From Girardinichthys multiradiatus (taxonomy: Eukaryota > Chordata > Actinopteri > Cyprinodontiformes > Goodeidae): a stretch of 64,000 nt of DNA. The stretch is taken from contig NC_061806.1 in assembly GCF_021462225.1 (NCBI RefSeq), positions 3,653,234-3,717,233 of the forward strand, read 5' to 3'. Position 1 is the first letter of the stretch. Every line of letters starts with the position of its first letter. This document shows positions 55,090 to 64,000 of the stretch, piece by piece. The notes beneath the pieces are model-generated. The model searched no databases. It saw nothing but the letters and a program-made list of their open reading frames with translations, and was not told the origin of the DNA. The position numbers were made by a program, and so were the translations under genes.

Positions 55090-55610
55090 TCTTGTTTGTG
55101 TAGTTCAGTAGTTGTTTTTCATCCATTTATTCACATCAACTTTGCTACAAATTCTCAGTAGTATTTAAATCTGGACTTTGACAAGGCCATTTTAGCACAT
55201 ACATACTTTGCTTTGATCTAAGCCATTCTATTATAAATCCTGCTGTATGTTTAGTGCTGTCCTGCTCAAAGTTTAAAATGTTTTTTTCAGTCACTAACAG
55301 GTTGTCTTCCCAGATTGTCCTGAATAGAGTTCTATCTATGTCCATATCAACCTTAACAGTGCCTATAGCATGATGCTGCCACTGCCATGTTTCAAGGAAG
55401 AATGGTGACCATACAGGTTGAGTCCTTGATATTAATGATCCTGTTAGCTCTCTCACCACTGTGGTTCTCTGACTAACCAAATGATGTGGTTACACTGAAT
55501 TTTATTTAAGAGTATCACACTACAGGGGCTGAACACATGCAGTCTACACATTTCTTATCAGTGGTTTTTATTGAATTAATTTCATGTTCAATTAATCGTT
55601 GTTAAATTTT
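55090..55610 (-). pseudogene. Tc1-like transposon fragment
   Basis: The minus strand reads KVDMDIDRTLFRTIWEDNL and, after shifts, KWPCQSPDLNTTENL, corresponding to the SPDLNPIENL (catalytic Glu) motif of Tc1 transposases. The plus-strand phrases gatgctgccactgccatgtt and ggactttgacaaggccattt are those of common decayed fish Tc1 copies. No ends were identified. Confidence 0.6.
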
Positions 55611-55728
55611 GCAAGTCCAAAGTCACCAGGAAATGACATGAAAGAGGAAGTCTCCAGTCATTCATTGTGAGAACATCAAAGATAAATTCTTTGGGTCGAA
55701 CCCTAGTTGCGTAAAAAACAGTGTTAAT

Positions 55729-55856
55729 ATGGTGAAACAGTGCATTGCTCGTGGTGGCAGCAATACTATGACAGCAGCTGTAAGCCTAGAGTATTTACCA
55801 GAAGTGAAGAGTATCAAAGCTGCCTGGATCAGAGCTGGAAAACTGACAAGGGTAAG
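55729..55856 (+). pseudogene. THAP-domain-like relic, 5' part
   Basis: From Met at 55729 the frame reads MVKQCIARGGSNTMTAAVSL, EYLPEVKSIKAAWIRAGKL and TR. Rejoined across ERV-2 it continues WAGPTKHSQL, a stop, SEDFSANCFE (62846-62920). Spacing and residues (initial MVK-C, central W, WxGP, SxL, SxxF and CF) follow the THAP zinc-finger DNA-binding domain, found in THAP proteins and P-element-like transposases. The second Cys, third Cys and the His appear as Gly, stop and Asp, so zinc binding is lost. Family call is inference from the pattern. Confidence 0.45.
55852..55856 (+). repeat. 5-bp TSD (left) of ERV-2
   Basis: GTAAG is repeated exactly at 62841-62845. Confidence 0.9.
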
Positions 55857-56359
55857 TGTCAGGTTTAAACAACCTACAATACTTATAACATCACAAAAAG
55901 AAGAGAAAGACAAAAAATGTGTTATTTACTCGGTGCGAGGAGAACGGAGAGAGATGCTTTCAGTTACAAATCTCCTACCGCTCTGAAAACCATCTGTCCA
56001 ACCCTCTCTTTTTATTATCTTTCGGGGGTCCCTAGTTACAAAGAACATTATTCTGTAAGGATGGGAAAAAACAGCTGCATCGTAAACAAGTCATAAACAG
56101 CATTATCTTTTAACAACACACTTCCACAATCTCCTCCAATCTTAGGATCAGTGCGTCTTCGTTCAGTGCAATCAGCCTTCATCTTTATGATCCTCAACTG
56201 CGGACTGCTTCCTTCTCAGGTCCATTTATGACCTTTGCCTGCAGACAAACTCCCCACATCCTTTACTCACACAAACATCATGAAAGGTTATAAAATCAAA
56301 TAGTCAAGTTAAAGAATATGAGAAAATATAAAATAAATCTATATTAAAATATTCCAACA
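55857..56359 (-). repeat. ERV-2 3' LTR
   Basis: Plus-strand TGTCAGGTTTAAAC ... ATATTCCAACA. On the minus strand it starts TGTTGGAAT and ends AAACCTGACA. A polypurine tract abuts its right edge. Confidence 0.93.
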
Positions 56360-56369
56360 TTTCCTCCTT
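56360..56369 (-). promoter_or_regulatory. ERV-2 polypurine tract
   Basis: Minus strand AAGGAGGAAA directly precedes the 3' LTR. Confidence 0.75.
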
Positions 56370-56489
56370 GTTTATAGAAATATTTGCTCATATTCTTATA
56401 TCACTTAACAGCCACTTCTGTCAGAGTTTAACTATAAGATTATTTTCATGAGTACAAAGACAATTATACTCAGAGGAACTTACTGACAT

Positions 56490-58160
56490 TTAAATCACAG
56501 ATTCATATAGAGATGGATCTGCGTACAGGTCAGAAAAGTGGTCAGTCACATCCTCATCATCTTCATCATCCTGATGTTTAAATAATGCATAGAGTTGTGT
56601 AACTCTGTCTTCCATAGGAGAAATAGCTGTGGTGATGAGACGGTTAAGAAGAGAACGAAGGCAGGGAATACAACAACATCAACACAATGTCAAAATTGCA
56701 GCAAACACTGCAAAGGAAATTATTACTGATGATACTAAAATGTTATACTTCCCAAACACATCCAGCCAGGAGTGCCACATCGAGGTGTCTACTCCAGAAT
56801 GCTCCTTCATTTTGCCATTTAGAGATCTCAAACGTTCTATGACTTTAGTGAGTCTACTGTCAGCCCCAGTGTTGTTAGGTATAAATGTGCAACGTTTTTC
56901 TCCAAAAATAGCACAAACTCCTCCTTTTTCAGCAAACAACATGTCCAAAGCAATTCTATTCTGGAATGCCATCAGGGAAGTTGAAGCCAATTAGTCATGG
57001 AGAGTTTCAAACCCACTTTGTGTCCAATTTCCTAGTTTTTGCACATTGCAGTGGATATAATTGATCCTGTCCACGTTTTTGTTCCTCATACACCACCAAC
57101 AGATACTTGATTCAAGTCCTGCAGCTACTTGATCAGTTAATTTATCTTCATCTATAGCATCCATGTATGTAGAGTCTCCCTCAGTCTGCCAAGCTACTTC
57201 TCTGCACTTCCTATCACACCAATCATGTGGATTTAGCACTAGATTGTCCATCTGTTACTTCATCTACATAGAATATACTGAAACTGGTAACAATAAAGTA
57301 ATTAGAGCACAGAGTCCCGTTACGTTTTGAAGGCAATCGATCAAACAACCTGTTGTCATCACACCACCACCAAATGTCTCCTCTAGAGACTGGTTTAAAA
57401 TACTTATTTACTTTTACAATTGTAGTACACCATACTGCAGTGAGATTTCCCAATTTATTACCTCTCTCTGTCATATTTATACATGTGTAGTTTCCAGTGG
57501 TGACCCATTTATAGAATACTGGTTTGTTCTTATCTGCTGTAATTACAGGAAAAACAGAATCCCAGTGCTGACACATTTCATTAAATTATATTGATTCTTT
57601 ACTTCCATCACACAGAGTTGTGGTATCACAGCTGGAATTACTTGTAACAAAAGCCTGGGACCCAAACACACAACACAATCTCTTTTAGTCATGTTAGCCT
57701 CTTGCTCTACCATCAATAACCAGTTATTATTTGTTCCTGATAATCCTGTAATAACCTGGAACTTAGTCATCAGTGGTTAAGTTTCCTAACATAATTTTTA
57801 CTCTCTTCGCTTTGTTACCTGGATTGCATTATCAGCTTTATGGAACTTAAACAACTTCTTTTAATAACTAGCATAAGCAGTGGTGCCCCACTCTGGTGTC
57901 CAATTATTTCCTTCATCAGCTACCATCATGGACCATGAGGTGTCTCTTCTGTCATTAGTTAAGTACCATTTATAACTTCTATAATCCTGCCCTTTCCTTC
58001 CTCATTTGGTCAAGCTAATGAGTGGGATCAGCACCACAGCTATGGTTTTAGATTTCACGCACACTTGAATACCATAAGTATAAGAAGTTTGTTTAGTGCA
58101 CATAGTTAGGTTATCTTGCCTTCCTTGATTTAACGCTACTTGTTTCATATGACTCATAGC
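56490..58160 (-). pseudogene. env: ERV-2 envelope glycoprotein remnant
   Basis: The surface subunit is broken into several short frames; one (57543-57770) retains CVVC, the CxxC motif. The transmembrane part at 56679-56990 reads FQNRIALDMLFAEKGGVC, then a Cys spaced as in the CX6CC motif but with the first of the paired cysteines replaced by Arg. This is followed by TFIPNNT and a membrane span (VSSVIISFAVFAAILTL). A cytoplasmic tail rich in Asp/Glu ends at about 56490. It is clearly related to the ERV-1 envelope in the TM. Multiple stops and shifts rule out an intact product. Confidence 0.8.
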
Positions 58161-58399
58161 AGATGTTGTTCAATTCTAATTCATCTTGACTGGTTCCCAG
58201 AAGTACCAGAAATATAAAAAATCAATATGAGAAAAATAAATAAATACCCAGCATCGAAAAGCATTGTTCATCCAAATTTTGACTCCTCTAAGTGGTTCCA
58301 GTGTCTTAATTTTCTTCACTGACTTTCGGGTCTCTCCAGCCTCTAAATGTCTGGGTCCACCCTATTATCAGTCTGTAAATCACTTCCCCCGGCGGAGCT

Positions 58400-58990
58400 T
58401 TCAACCAAAATGACCTTTTTACAATGTATAAGGTGAATCCAGGTTGATCTCTCAGCTATTTTCACTGCTGTAGGAGTGGTTAATAATACCTAATATGGGT
58501 CCTCCCACTTAGGTGAATACCAATATTTCTTTTCTACACTCCTTATTAACACCCAGTCTTTTGGTTCCACTAGTTGGTTTTCCTGCTGGGAAATAAAACA
58601 TTAGTTTGATTTTGTTTCTGTTGCTTTTCTAACATACTCCTCATATAATCAGCTAGGTTAGCTTCTTCATCTAACTCCCACTTATTTTTTAACTGTGGTA
58701 ATCTGTATGGTCTTCCAAATAACATTTCATAGGGTGTTAACCCTGAAGTGCTTGTAATGTTTAGTTGGAAATAGTTCTATCCATTTAGAAAATGCATCTA
58801 TAATGACTAAACAGAACTTTTTTCCCTTCACTGTGATTTAACTCAATAAAATCCATATGAATTGTTTGTAAGGGGTATCTTGGTTTTGAAAATTGTCCCC
58901 TTTGTGGTCTTAAATTCCCTTGTGGATTATGTTTTGCACATGTTAAACATGTTTTACAAACATTTTTTGAATAAGAATTAAATCCATATG
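58400..58990 (-). pseudogene. pol: ERV-2 integrase remnant with internal deletion
   Basis: From about 58960 downward: TCLTCAKHNPQGNLRPQRG, IHMDFIELNHSEGKK (first Asp), VIIDAFSKWIELFPTKH. It then jumps directly to LTPYEMLFGRPYRLPQL, which normally lies after the second Asp and the Glu. The stretch carrying both is gone, so no catalytic core remains. Several frame changes are present. Confidence 0.72.
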
Positions 58991-59392
58991 TTATATAATA
59001 TTAATATATCTGTCCTATTCTTCCTCCCTGTTGAGACATTGTGAAACACGATGGCTCAAATATTGCCGCCCATTTATAAAGGTTCTTTGGTAGGACAGGT
59101 TTATTATCTGGTCAAATATAGTTTTTTATCATTTTCAGCTCTTCCTTATACGTTAATTTATTTAATGGAGCTACTATTCCTGCATAATTTGGCACCCAGT
59201 TTCTACAATAATTAGTTAGTCCAAGGAAGGACATCATTTGCTTTTTTGTTACTGGTTTTAGAACTTATAATATTGCAGTCTTTCTTTCTTCTACAATTGT
59301 GCGTCCCCTTGCGCTAAGATTGTGGCCTTGGTATTTAACCTCATTTTTGCACAACTGAAGTTTCTTTTTACTAACTTTGTGTCCCTCTTCTG
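58991..59392 (-). pseudogene. pol: ERV-2 RT thumb and connection remnant
   Basis: Continuation of the RT frame with shifts: [34 protein letters not shown] and [19 protein letters not shown]. These are the thumb and connection segments that follow YVDD in retroviral RTs. RNase H is not clearly recognisable. Confidence 0.65.
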
Positions 59393-59940
59393 CTAAATGT
59401 CATTTTTACAGGTCTCCTCATCAGAAGAAGCTAATAACACATCATCAACGTATAGTAAACCCTGACTACCTCCTGGAGGGTCAAACTTGGCCATACTTGC
59501 ACTCATTACCTGAGAGTATATAGTTGGACTTTCACAGTAGGCTTGAGGTAGTCTGGTATAAGTATATCTTTGTCCCTTAAAGGTGAATGCAAACCAGAAC
59601 TGACTATTTTTATCTATACGTACAGAGAAAAATGCATTGCTTATATCAACTACAGTAAATATTCTAGCATCTGGTCTTAGGGAATTTAATAATGTATAAT
59701 GATCAGGAACACACGGTGCTCTCTGAACAACTGCATTATTAACTGCCTGTAAGTCTTGTACCATGCGCCATCCTGTTGATGGAGCTTGTTTTTTAACTGG
59801 AAAAATGGGGGTGTTACATGGTGAATCCTCACATTTTATTATCACCCCTGCAGTTATTAAATCCTTTATTACTGGTTTTATTCCTTCACGAGCATCATAT
59901 TTCAAAGGGTACTGTTTTACACTGGGCCTGTATTCTGTTT
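59393..59940 (-). pseudogene. pol: ERV-2 reverse transcriptase fingers and palm
   Basis: An open stretch of about 170 codons: GIKPVIKDLITAGVIIKC, NTPIFPVKKQAPSTGWRMVQ, DLQAVNNAVVQRAP, FTVVDISNAFFSVRID (motif A with the first Asp), FTFKGQRYTYTRLPQAYCES and GLLYVDDVLLASSDEE (YVDD catalytic box). The usual LPQGFxxSP reads LPQAYCESP. The order and the YVDD box are those of gamma/epsilon-like retroviral RT. Confidence 0.87.
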
Positions 59941-60094
59941 ATGCTCTAATTTGGACAGGTAACACTCCTTTTACTAAACCCACATCAGTAGGGTCTTTTG
60001 ATCATAACTTATCAGGGACTTCAGTCAAGAACTGTTCCTCCTGTTCAGTAAGGAATATTTCTCATTGTTGCTTTGTATACAAATGTATCCCTTT

Positions 60095-60751
60095 TTACAC
60101 TGTCACTGTCCAAAATAATAATTTTCTAGTTAATCTTGTGGATGCACTAATTTCTGTATTCATTGTTGTTGCAAACCAGTCTGTGGCATCTTTTGCCCTC
60201 TGCACTATTTTTCCCATATCCTGCCACTTGAGTTCTTTATCCTTGAATAAAGATATGTGTGGTGGTGTCCACATTTTGCAGAGCTTCCTAGTGTCTTCTG
60301 CTAACACTACTTCAGCAACTGACGTACTGAGTTCTGCTTTTCTCTTTACTACAATATGTCCTTCTGAGGTCGGAATTAATGCTAACCCCAGATGTAATAA
60401 TCCATCTTGTCCCAATAGATTCACCGGACACTCAGGGAACATTAGAATAGATAGCTGGCATGACTGTCCATTGGGATTTCTTATCCAAACTGGTTCAGAC
60501 TCACAGGCTTGTGTCAATTTCCCACTAGCTGACCTTACTGTTATTTGCTGATCACTAAGTCTGGGATTTGGGATTGTTTCTCTACAGGTGGTCCTGCATG
60601 CTCCGGTATCACAAAGAAAAGTAATTGATTTTCCATTCAACAGTAAGGTAAGTTCAGGTTTAATGCTATCTAGGGAGAGAAGGTCCTGGAAATTTAGGAG
60701 GACATCCTGCCCCTGTATTTCTGGTGTCTGAGGTACTAGGAACAATTTCAC
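60095..60751 (-). pseudogene. pro: ERV-2 protease region
   Basis: An open stretch of about 218 codons containing SITFLCDTGACRTTCRE. The DTGA tetrad is the aspartic protease active site. A flap-like RSASGKL, PVWIRNPNGQSCQLSIL and CPVNLLGQDGLLHLGLAL (the LLGxD motif near the protease C-terminus) follow. The remainder leads towards the RT. It is the best conserved gene of this provirus, but it is separated from RT by frame changes near 60090-59940. Confidence 0.82.
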
Positions 60752-60781
60752 TTGTTTTCTGTCCTAGTCATGCTGAATTAT

Positions 60782-60850
60782 TATTTTTCCTCCCAGGACA
60801 GTCTCTGATCAAATGTCCTTCTCTCCCACAACACCAACAACCTGAGGTGT
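60782..60850 (-). pseudogene. gag: ERV-2 nucleocapsid zinc knuckle
   Basis: Minus-strand reading GCWCCGREGHLIRDCPGRKN has the CX2CX4HX4C spacing of a retroviral nucleocapsid zinc knuckle. It lies directly upstream of the protease, as expected at the gag-pol boundary. Confidence 0.82.
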
Positions 60851-60999
60851 ATTGGCTGTAATTTCCTCTGCTCACTCTTCCTCTCTGACACCTGCGATTT
60901 TGTCCTCTGCCTCTAAATCCTCCTCTTCCTCTGCTGTTTTGATAATAAATCTGTTCTTCTTCTTCTTGCTGAAAAAAGTTGTTGACTATCTTTTTTTTG

Positions 61000-61370
61000 T
61001 TTTTTATCCTTCATTACTCTTTCTGCATGGAGGGCATGATTAACATAGTCTTCTAGATTTGCTGTGGGGAACCCTATAAAATGTCTCCTTACCCAGGTAT
61101 TAATTGCATCCCTGGAACCAGCATGTAGTGCATTTTTTTCCTGCTGTCAATAAGCTCCTTGCTCGTTTTCATCTACTTGTAGACCACTATGTATTTTAAA
61201 CACTTTTGTCAGTCTAATCCTATATTCTTCAAAAGGTTCTTCCTCTTTTTGTTTCATTCTGGCTATTTCTGCGTAGTCAGCTCTGCGTCTGTATCTTAAC
61301 TGTAAGCCTATCGATTAATCCCCTCACTCTGTTTGTTCTGCTGTTAAAAAGAGTAAAATATTTTCTAAGG
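61000..61370 (-). pseudogene. gag: ERV-2 capsid C-terminal fragment
   Basis: Reading with stops: KQKEEEPFEEYRIRLTKVFK, KNALHAGSRDAINTWVRRHF and ANLEDYVNHALHAERVMKDK. This is the helical end of a retroviral capsid preceding the nucleocapsid. Confidence 0.65.
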
Positions 61371-62308
61371 CTACTCAGAAAAAACCCATGTCATGCCATG
61401 AACCTCCATGACACGCTGTATCAACAGCCTCCAGCGCCTCAAAACAAAAAAAAAATTAAATAAACACAAATAAAACATACATGAGGTACAGCCATGGTGG
61501 GGATGGATTTATTCACCAAAGGGACTCATTTTAGCCCATCCAATCCTGTCAAACCTCATCAGATCTTTGGTACAAAACAAAAACTTTCCACCTACTCTTT
61601 TTACTCACTTTCTTTTGTCCTGCTGTTTTACTTTGCAAGTCCATCAAAAATTACTTCTTAGCCCTCTGACCTTTTCTGCTTTCCACAAAAACGTCCATTC
61701 TTTTCTCCTGCATCACATCTCTCTCTTTTTAGTTACTTTTAACCAATAATCTACATCCTCATAACCTTCTTTGTCCATTTGTCCATTTTTAATGTACTTT
61801 TAATTATTGCATCCTATAGATTAACTAATTTTTTTTTTATTTAAACGACCATCATAATGATATGTGGTTATCCATTTATCTAAATATTTTAATTTTAATA
61901 TTTTAATTTGATCCTGTGCTTCTATAAATTTCCAATCTTTGCATTGTTATTCATTTTTAGTTTATTTTTATTCGCCCCTTTTCCCATTTTTTTTATTTTA
62001 ATTTGGTCCATCATATAAATACATAGGGTATTCTAAATGCTGGATTATTCTGCTCAGTAGGGTGACAGAAAAATCTCCTTTTTTGGTATTTCTCACTTCA
62101 ACTCTTTCGAGTGGAGAATTCTTGCCTTTGCATCCACAAACGTTAGTCACTTACAATCCTACTGCTTTGGTATGAGGCAAGCCTAGTGGTTTAAATTCTC
62201 CATTCATTTGTCACATGCACACATTTTAAACGCGGAATTTTCTTAGTATTTTTGTTTAAATACTTAAACGCGGACTCCACCAACCCGCTGGAATCATCAG
62301 GCGTATTT
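61371..62308 (-). other. ERV-2 gag 5' part and leader, unrecognisable
   Basis: AT-rich, with no open frame of use. By position it should hold matrix, the rest of capsid and the leader, but it has decayed or been replaced. An A-rich run at 61442-61456 may mark a later small insertion. Confidence 0.4.
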
Positions 62309-62330
62309 GGAATCCGGCTCCGAAGGACCA
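62309..62330 (-). promoter_or_regulatory. ERV-2 primer binding site, tRNA-Tyr type
   Basis: Six bases inside the 5' LTR the minus strand reads TGGTCCTTCGGAGCCGGATT. Apart from one inserted G and a base near the end, this matches the complement of the 3' end of vertebrate tRNA-Tyr (TGGTCCTTCGAGCCGGAATC). Confidence 0.75.
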
Positions 62331-62336
62331 AAATAA

Positions 62337-62840
62337 TGTCAGGTTTAAACAACCTACAATACTTATAACATCACAAAAAGAAGAGAAAGACAAATAATTA
62401 GTTATTTACTCGGTGCGAGGAGAACGGAGAGAGATGCTTTCAGTTACAAATCTCCTACCGCTCTGAAAACCATCTGTCCGACCCTCTCTTTTTATTATCT
62501 TTCGGGGGTCCCTAGTTACAAAGAACATTATTCTGTAAGGATGGGAAAAAACAGCTGCATCTTAAACAGGTCATAAACAGCATTATCTTTTAACAACACA
62601 CTTCCACAATCTCCTCCAATCTTAGGATCAGTGCGTCTTCGTTCAGCGCAATCAGCCTTCATCTTTATGATCCTCAACTGCGGACTGCTTCCTTCTCAGC
62701 TCCATTTATGACCTTTGCCTGCAGACAAACTCATCACATCTTTTACTCACACAAACATCATGAAAGGTTATAAAAATCAAATAGTCAAGTTAAAGAATAG
62801 GAGAAAATATAAAATAAATCTATATTAAAATATTCCAACA
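62337..62840 (-). repeat. ERV-2 5' LTR
   Basis: Plus-strand TGTCAGGTTTAAAC ... ATATTCCAACA, 504 bp. On the minus strand a TATA-like gataataaaaagag and a downstream aaataaca, poly(A)-signal-like, are present in the last third. Confidence 0.93.
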
Positions 62841-62845
62841 GTAAG
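62841..62845 (+). repeat. 5-bp TSD (right) of ERV-2
   Basis: GTAAG, identical to 55852-55856. Confidence 0.9.
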
Positions 62846-62990
62846 ATGGGCTGGTCCTACCAAGCACAGCCAGTTGTAATCGGAGGACTTTTCAGCAAAC
62901 TGTTTTGAACAAGAAACCTCTGAATTTAGAAGATAAATGATATCAGAGGTCAGGATATCTTCCAGACAAAGGAGAATGTTGAAGCAGATG
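62846..62990 (+). pseudogene. THAP-domain-like relic, 3' part
   Basis: Continues the reading interrupted at 55856: WAGPTKHSQL, a TAA, SEDFSANCFE, then a stop and a frame change. See the 5' part for the reasoning. Downstream, 62950-63075 reads ENVEADAIAMLFSVSDVKRL, without a recognised domain. Confidence 0.42.
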
Positions 62991-63345
62991 CTATAGCCAT
63001 GCTGTTTAGTGTATCTGATGTGAAAAGATTGTCAAAGAAAAGGTTGTTGCTTGTTTTTGCTAAACCGTTCAATGCACGGGCACGCACGCACACACACACA
63101 CACACACACATTTGGACACACACTGATATTTCAAAACATAACCTTACACCTATCACCCCCTCTTACCCCCAGCACTTTCTTAATTTATCATCTTTTTGTT
63201 TCCTAAATCTCTGCTTCTGGACTCTCAATCAGGCAACACGAAGCACTGACTATGATTTCACTTGGCTGTATGTGTTTCTTTGGTGACATGCGCTGTCCAA
63301 CTTTAGCTACACATGCACAACTATGGGCACACTAAGTTTTTTCAC
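62991..63345. other. Non-coding DNA with a CA microsatellite
   Basis: Contains the CA array at 63081-63110; otherwise nothing recognised. Confidence 0.45.
63081..63110 (+). repeat. (CA)n microsatellite
   Basis: Imperfect start (cacgcacgca), then an uninterrupted CA run to 63110. Confidence 0.93.
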
Positions 63346-64000
63346 ATGGACGGTATATGGAGCCGGCACCAGAGTGAAAAAGTTAAAGATTTTTAACCAA
63401 CTTAAAAAACTACAGACAGATGTTATTACAAGAGATTCATAAATCTGTCACAGCTGCAAATGATCATAAATCACCTGAGTTTCCTAATTTGTTTTCTGCC
63501 TACTATAATTCTAGGCAAAGGGAGTAGCAATTTTAATTCACAAAAATATTTACTTTACAGTATTAGATGCAGTTACAGATCCAGAGTGTAGATTTATAAT
63601 TAAAATAAATATACACAACCAAAAGTTATGGATTGTCAGTATATATGCCGTAAGTGGTGATGACCCCCCATTCTTCTACTTTTTGTCTAAACAGATTGCT
63701 CACTTCTTCTAAATGAAGAAATAGACAGGCTGAGCACAACAGGGACTCAGCGCAGTTGGCAATCAATAAATATAGTTAAACAGTATATGAGTGATTACAG
63801 ACATTGCGATGGGTGTCGGTCTCTTCACCCTAACTGCAGAGAATATACTTTTTTTCTCACGTCCATCTGGATTATTTCTTAGTCAGCAGTTCGTTGTTGA
63901 CTGACATTTCAGACACTGATACACCTGATCGAATGATCATTTGAGTGCTCGAATGCCCCAGACAACAGCCCCAGACAACATAGCCTAGAGGCTATTCAGC
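63346..64000 (+). pseudogene. L1-type LINE endonuclease fragment, running off the window
   Basis: The reading contains KGVAILIHKNIYFTVLDAVT, DPECRFIIIKINIHNQKL, WIVSIYAVSGDDPPFFYF, then after shifts TQRSWQSINIVKQYMSDY and CREYTFFSRPSG, the apurinic endonuclease of L1-clade LINEs in the expected order. Stops are frequent. The RT would lie beyond 64000. It may or may not relate to the L1 at 46-50 kb, which lacks this region. Confidence 0.8.

Larger units (their letters stand above)
55857..62840 (-). mobile_element. ERV-2: endogenous retrovirus, 7 kb, all genes decayed
   Basis: LTRs of about 503 bp (55857-56359 and 62337-62840) flank a 6-kb interior read on the minus strand, with a perfect 5-bp target duplication. 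From the 5' (right) end the order is: primer site, gag (capsid end and zinc knuckle), protease, RT, RNase H/integrase remnants, env, polypurine tract. Stops and shifts occur in every gene, and the integrase has lost its middle. The LTRs differ at roughly 14-16 positions by eye (about 97% identity), so it is older than ERV-1. Env is related to that of ERV-1, while the primer site and pol differ. Confidence 0.9.

Noticed and set aside
59763..60551. 262-codon plus-strand open frame
   Set aside because: Antisense to the ERV-2 protease and RT, which have catalytic motifs on the minus strand; the plus frame has none.

Overview
The window is animal nuclear DNA, almost certainly from a ray-finned (teleost) fish. 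It contains one clear vertebrate gene in a vertebrate-style exon (lrrc3b, type I leucine-rich-repeat membrane protein). The rest is a dense layering of elements typical of fish genomes: Rex3/RTE, L2-type and L1-type LINEs, Tc1/mariner, hAT and PIF/Harbinger DNA transposons, Ty3/gypsy elements, and two gamma-like endogenous retroviruses (ERVs). The species cannot be named from the sequence alone. The abundance of Rex3 and gypsy would suit a percomorph such as a live-bearer or killifish, but that is inference.

Layout. 1-5.4 kb: AT-rich non-coding DNA with a LINE-tail repeat and a hAT/BED-finger relic. 5.4-10.7 kb: a + strand L2-type LINE split by a - strand Rex3 with a recognisable target-site duplication (TSD). 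12-15.6 kb: a tRNA-derived SINE, a LINE reverse-transcriptase (RT) scrap, a TA/CA microsatellite and three exons of a Harbinger-type Myb/SANT protein. 16.6-19.7 kb: a + strand gypsy integrase interrupted by a 399-bp solo LTR, then an L2 scrap and a 958-bp solo LTR. 22-24.4 kb: a - strand gypsy pol of the same subfamily. 24.4-29.75 kb: ERV-1 (- strand), two 477-bp LTRs, gag and most of pol deleted, integrase and a nearly open env retained. 30.7-33.3 kb: an internally deleted Tc1 transposase, a 5'-truncated Rex3 and a gypsy integrase scrap. 33.67-35.3 kb: lrrc3b coding exon and 3' UTR. 35.3-36.6 kb: a Tc1 relic starting just after the gene and itself carrying a small retroposed fragment. 37.5-38.8 kb: another Tc1 relic holding a SINE duplicated with a 194-bp period. 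42.67-44.23 kb: a structurally complete Tc1-like transposon with about 200-bp, almost identical inverted repeats and an open 320-codon transposase frame. 44.4-54.1 kb: one - strand L2-type LINE (esterase-like ORF1, endonuclease, RT) carrying three later insertions: a solo LTR, a 3.8-kb L1 with a very G-rich body, and a truncated LTR element. 54.6-55.0 kb: two unrecognised candidate exons. 55.7-63 kb: a decayed THAP-like ORF split by ERV-2 (- strand, 7 kb, 5-bp TSD, tRNA-Tyr-type primer site). 63.3-64 kb: an L1 endonuclease fragment running off the edge.

Only lrrc3b is confidently a working host gene. The Tc1 element at 42.7 kb and the env of ERV-1 are the best preserved mobile-element genes. 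The layering gives relative ages: L2 is older than Rex3, gypsy is older than its solo LTR, the L2-type LINE is older than the L1, and the THAP-like ORF is older than ERV-2. No prokaryotic feature, CRISPR array, tRNA or rRNA gene was seen.
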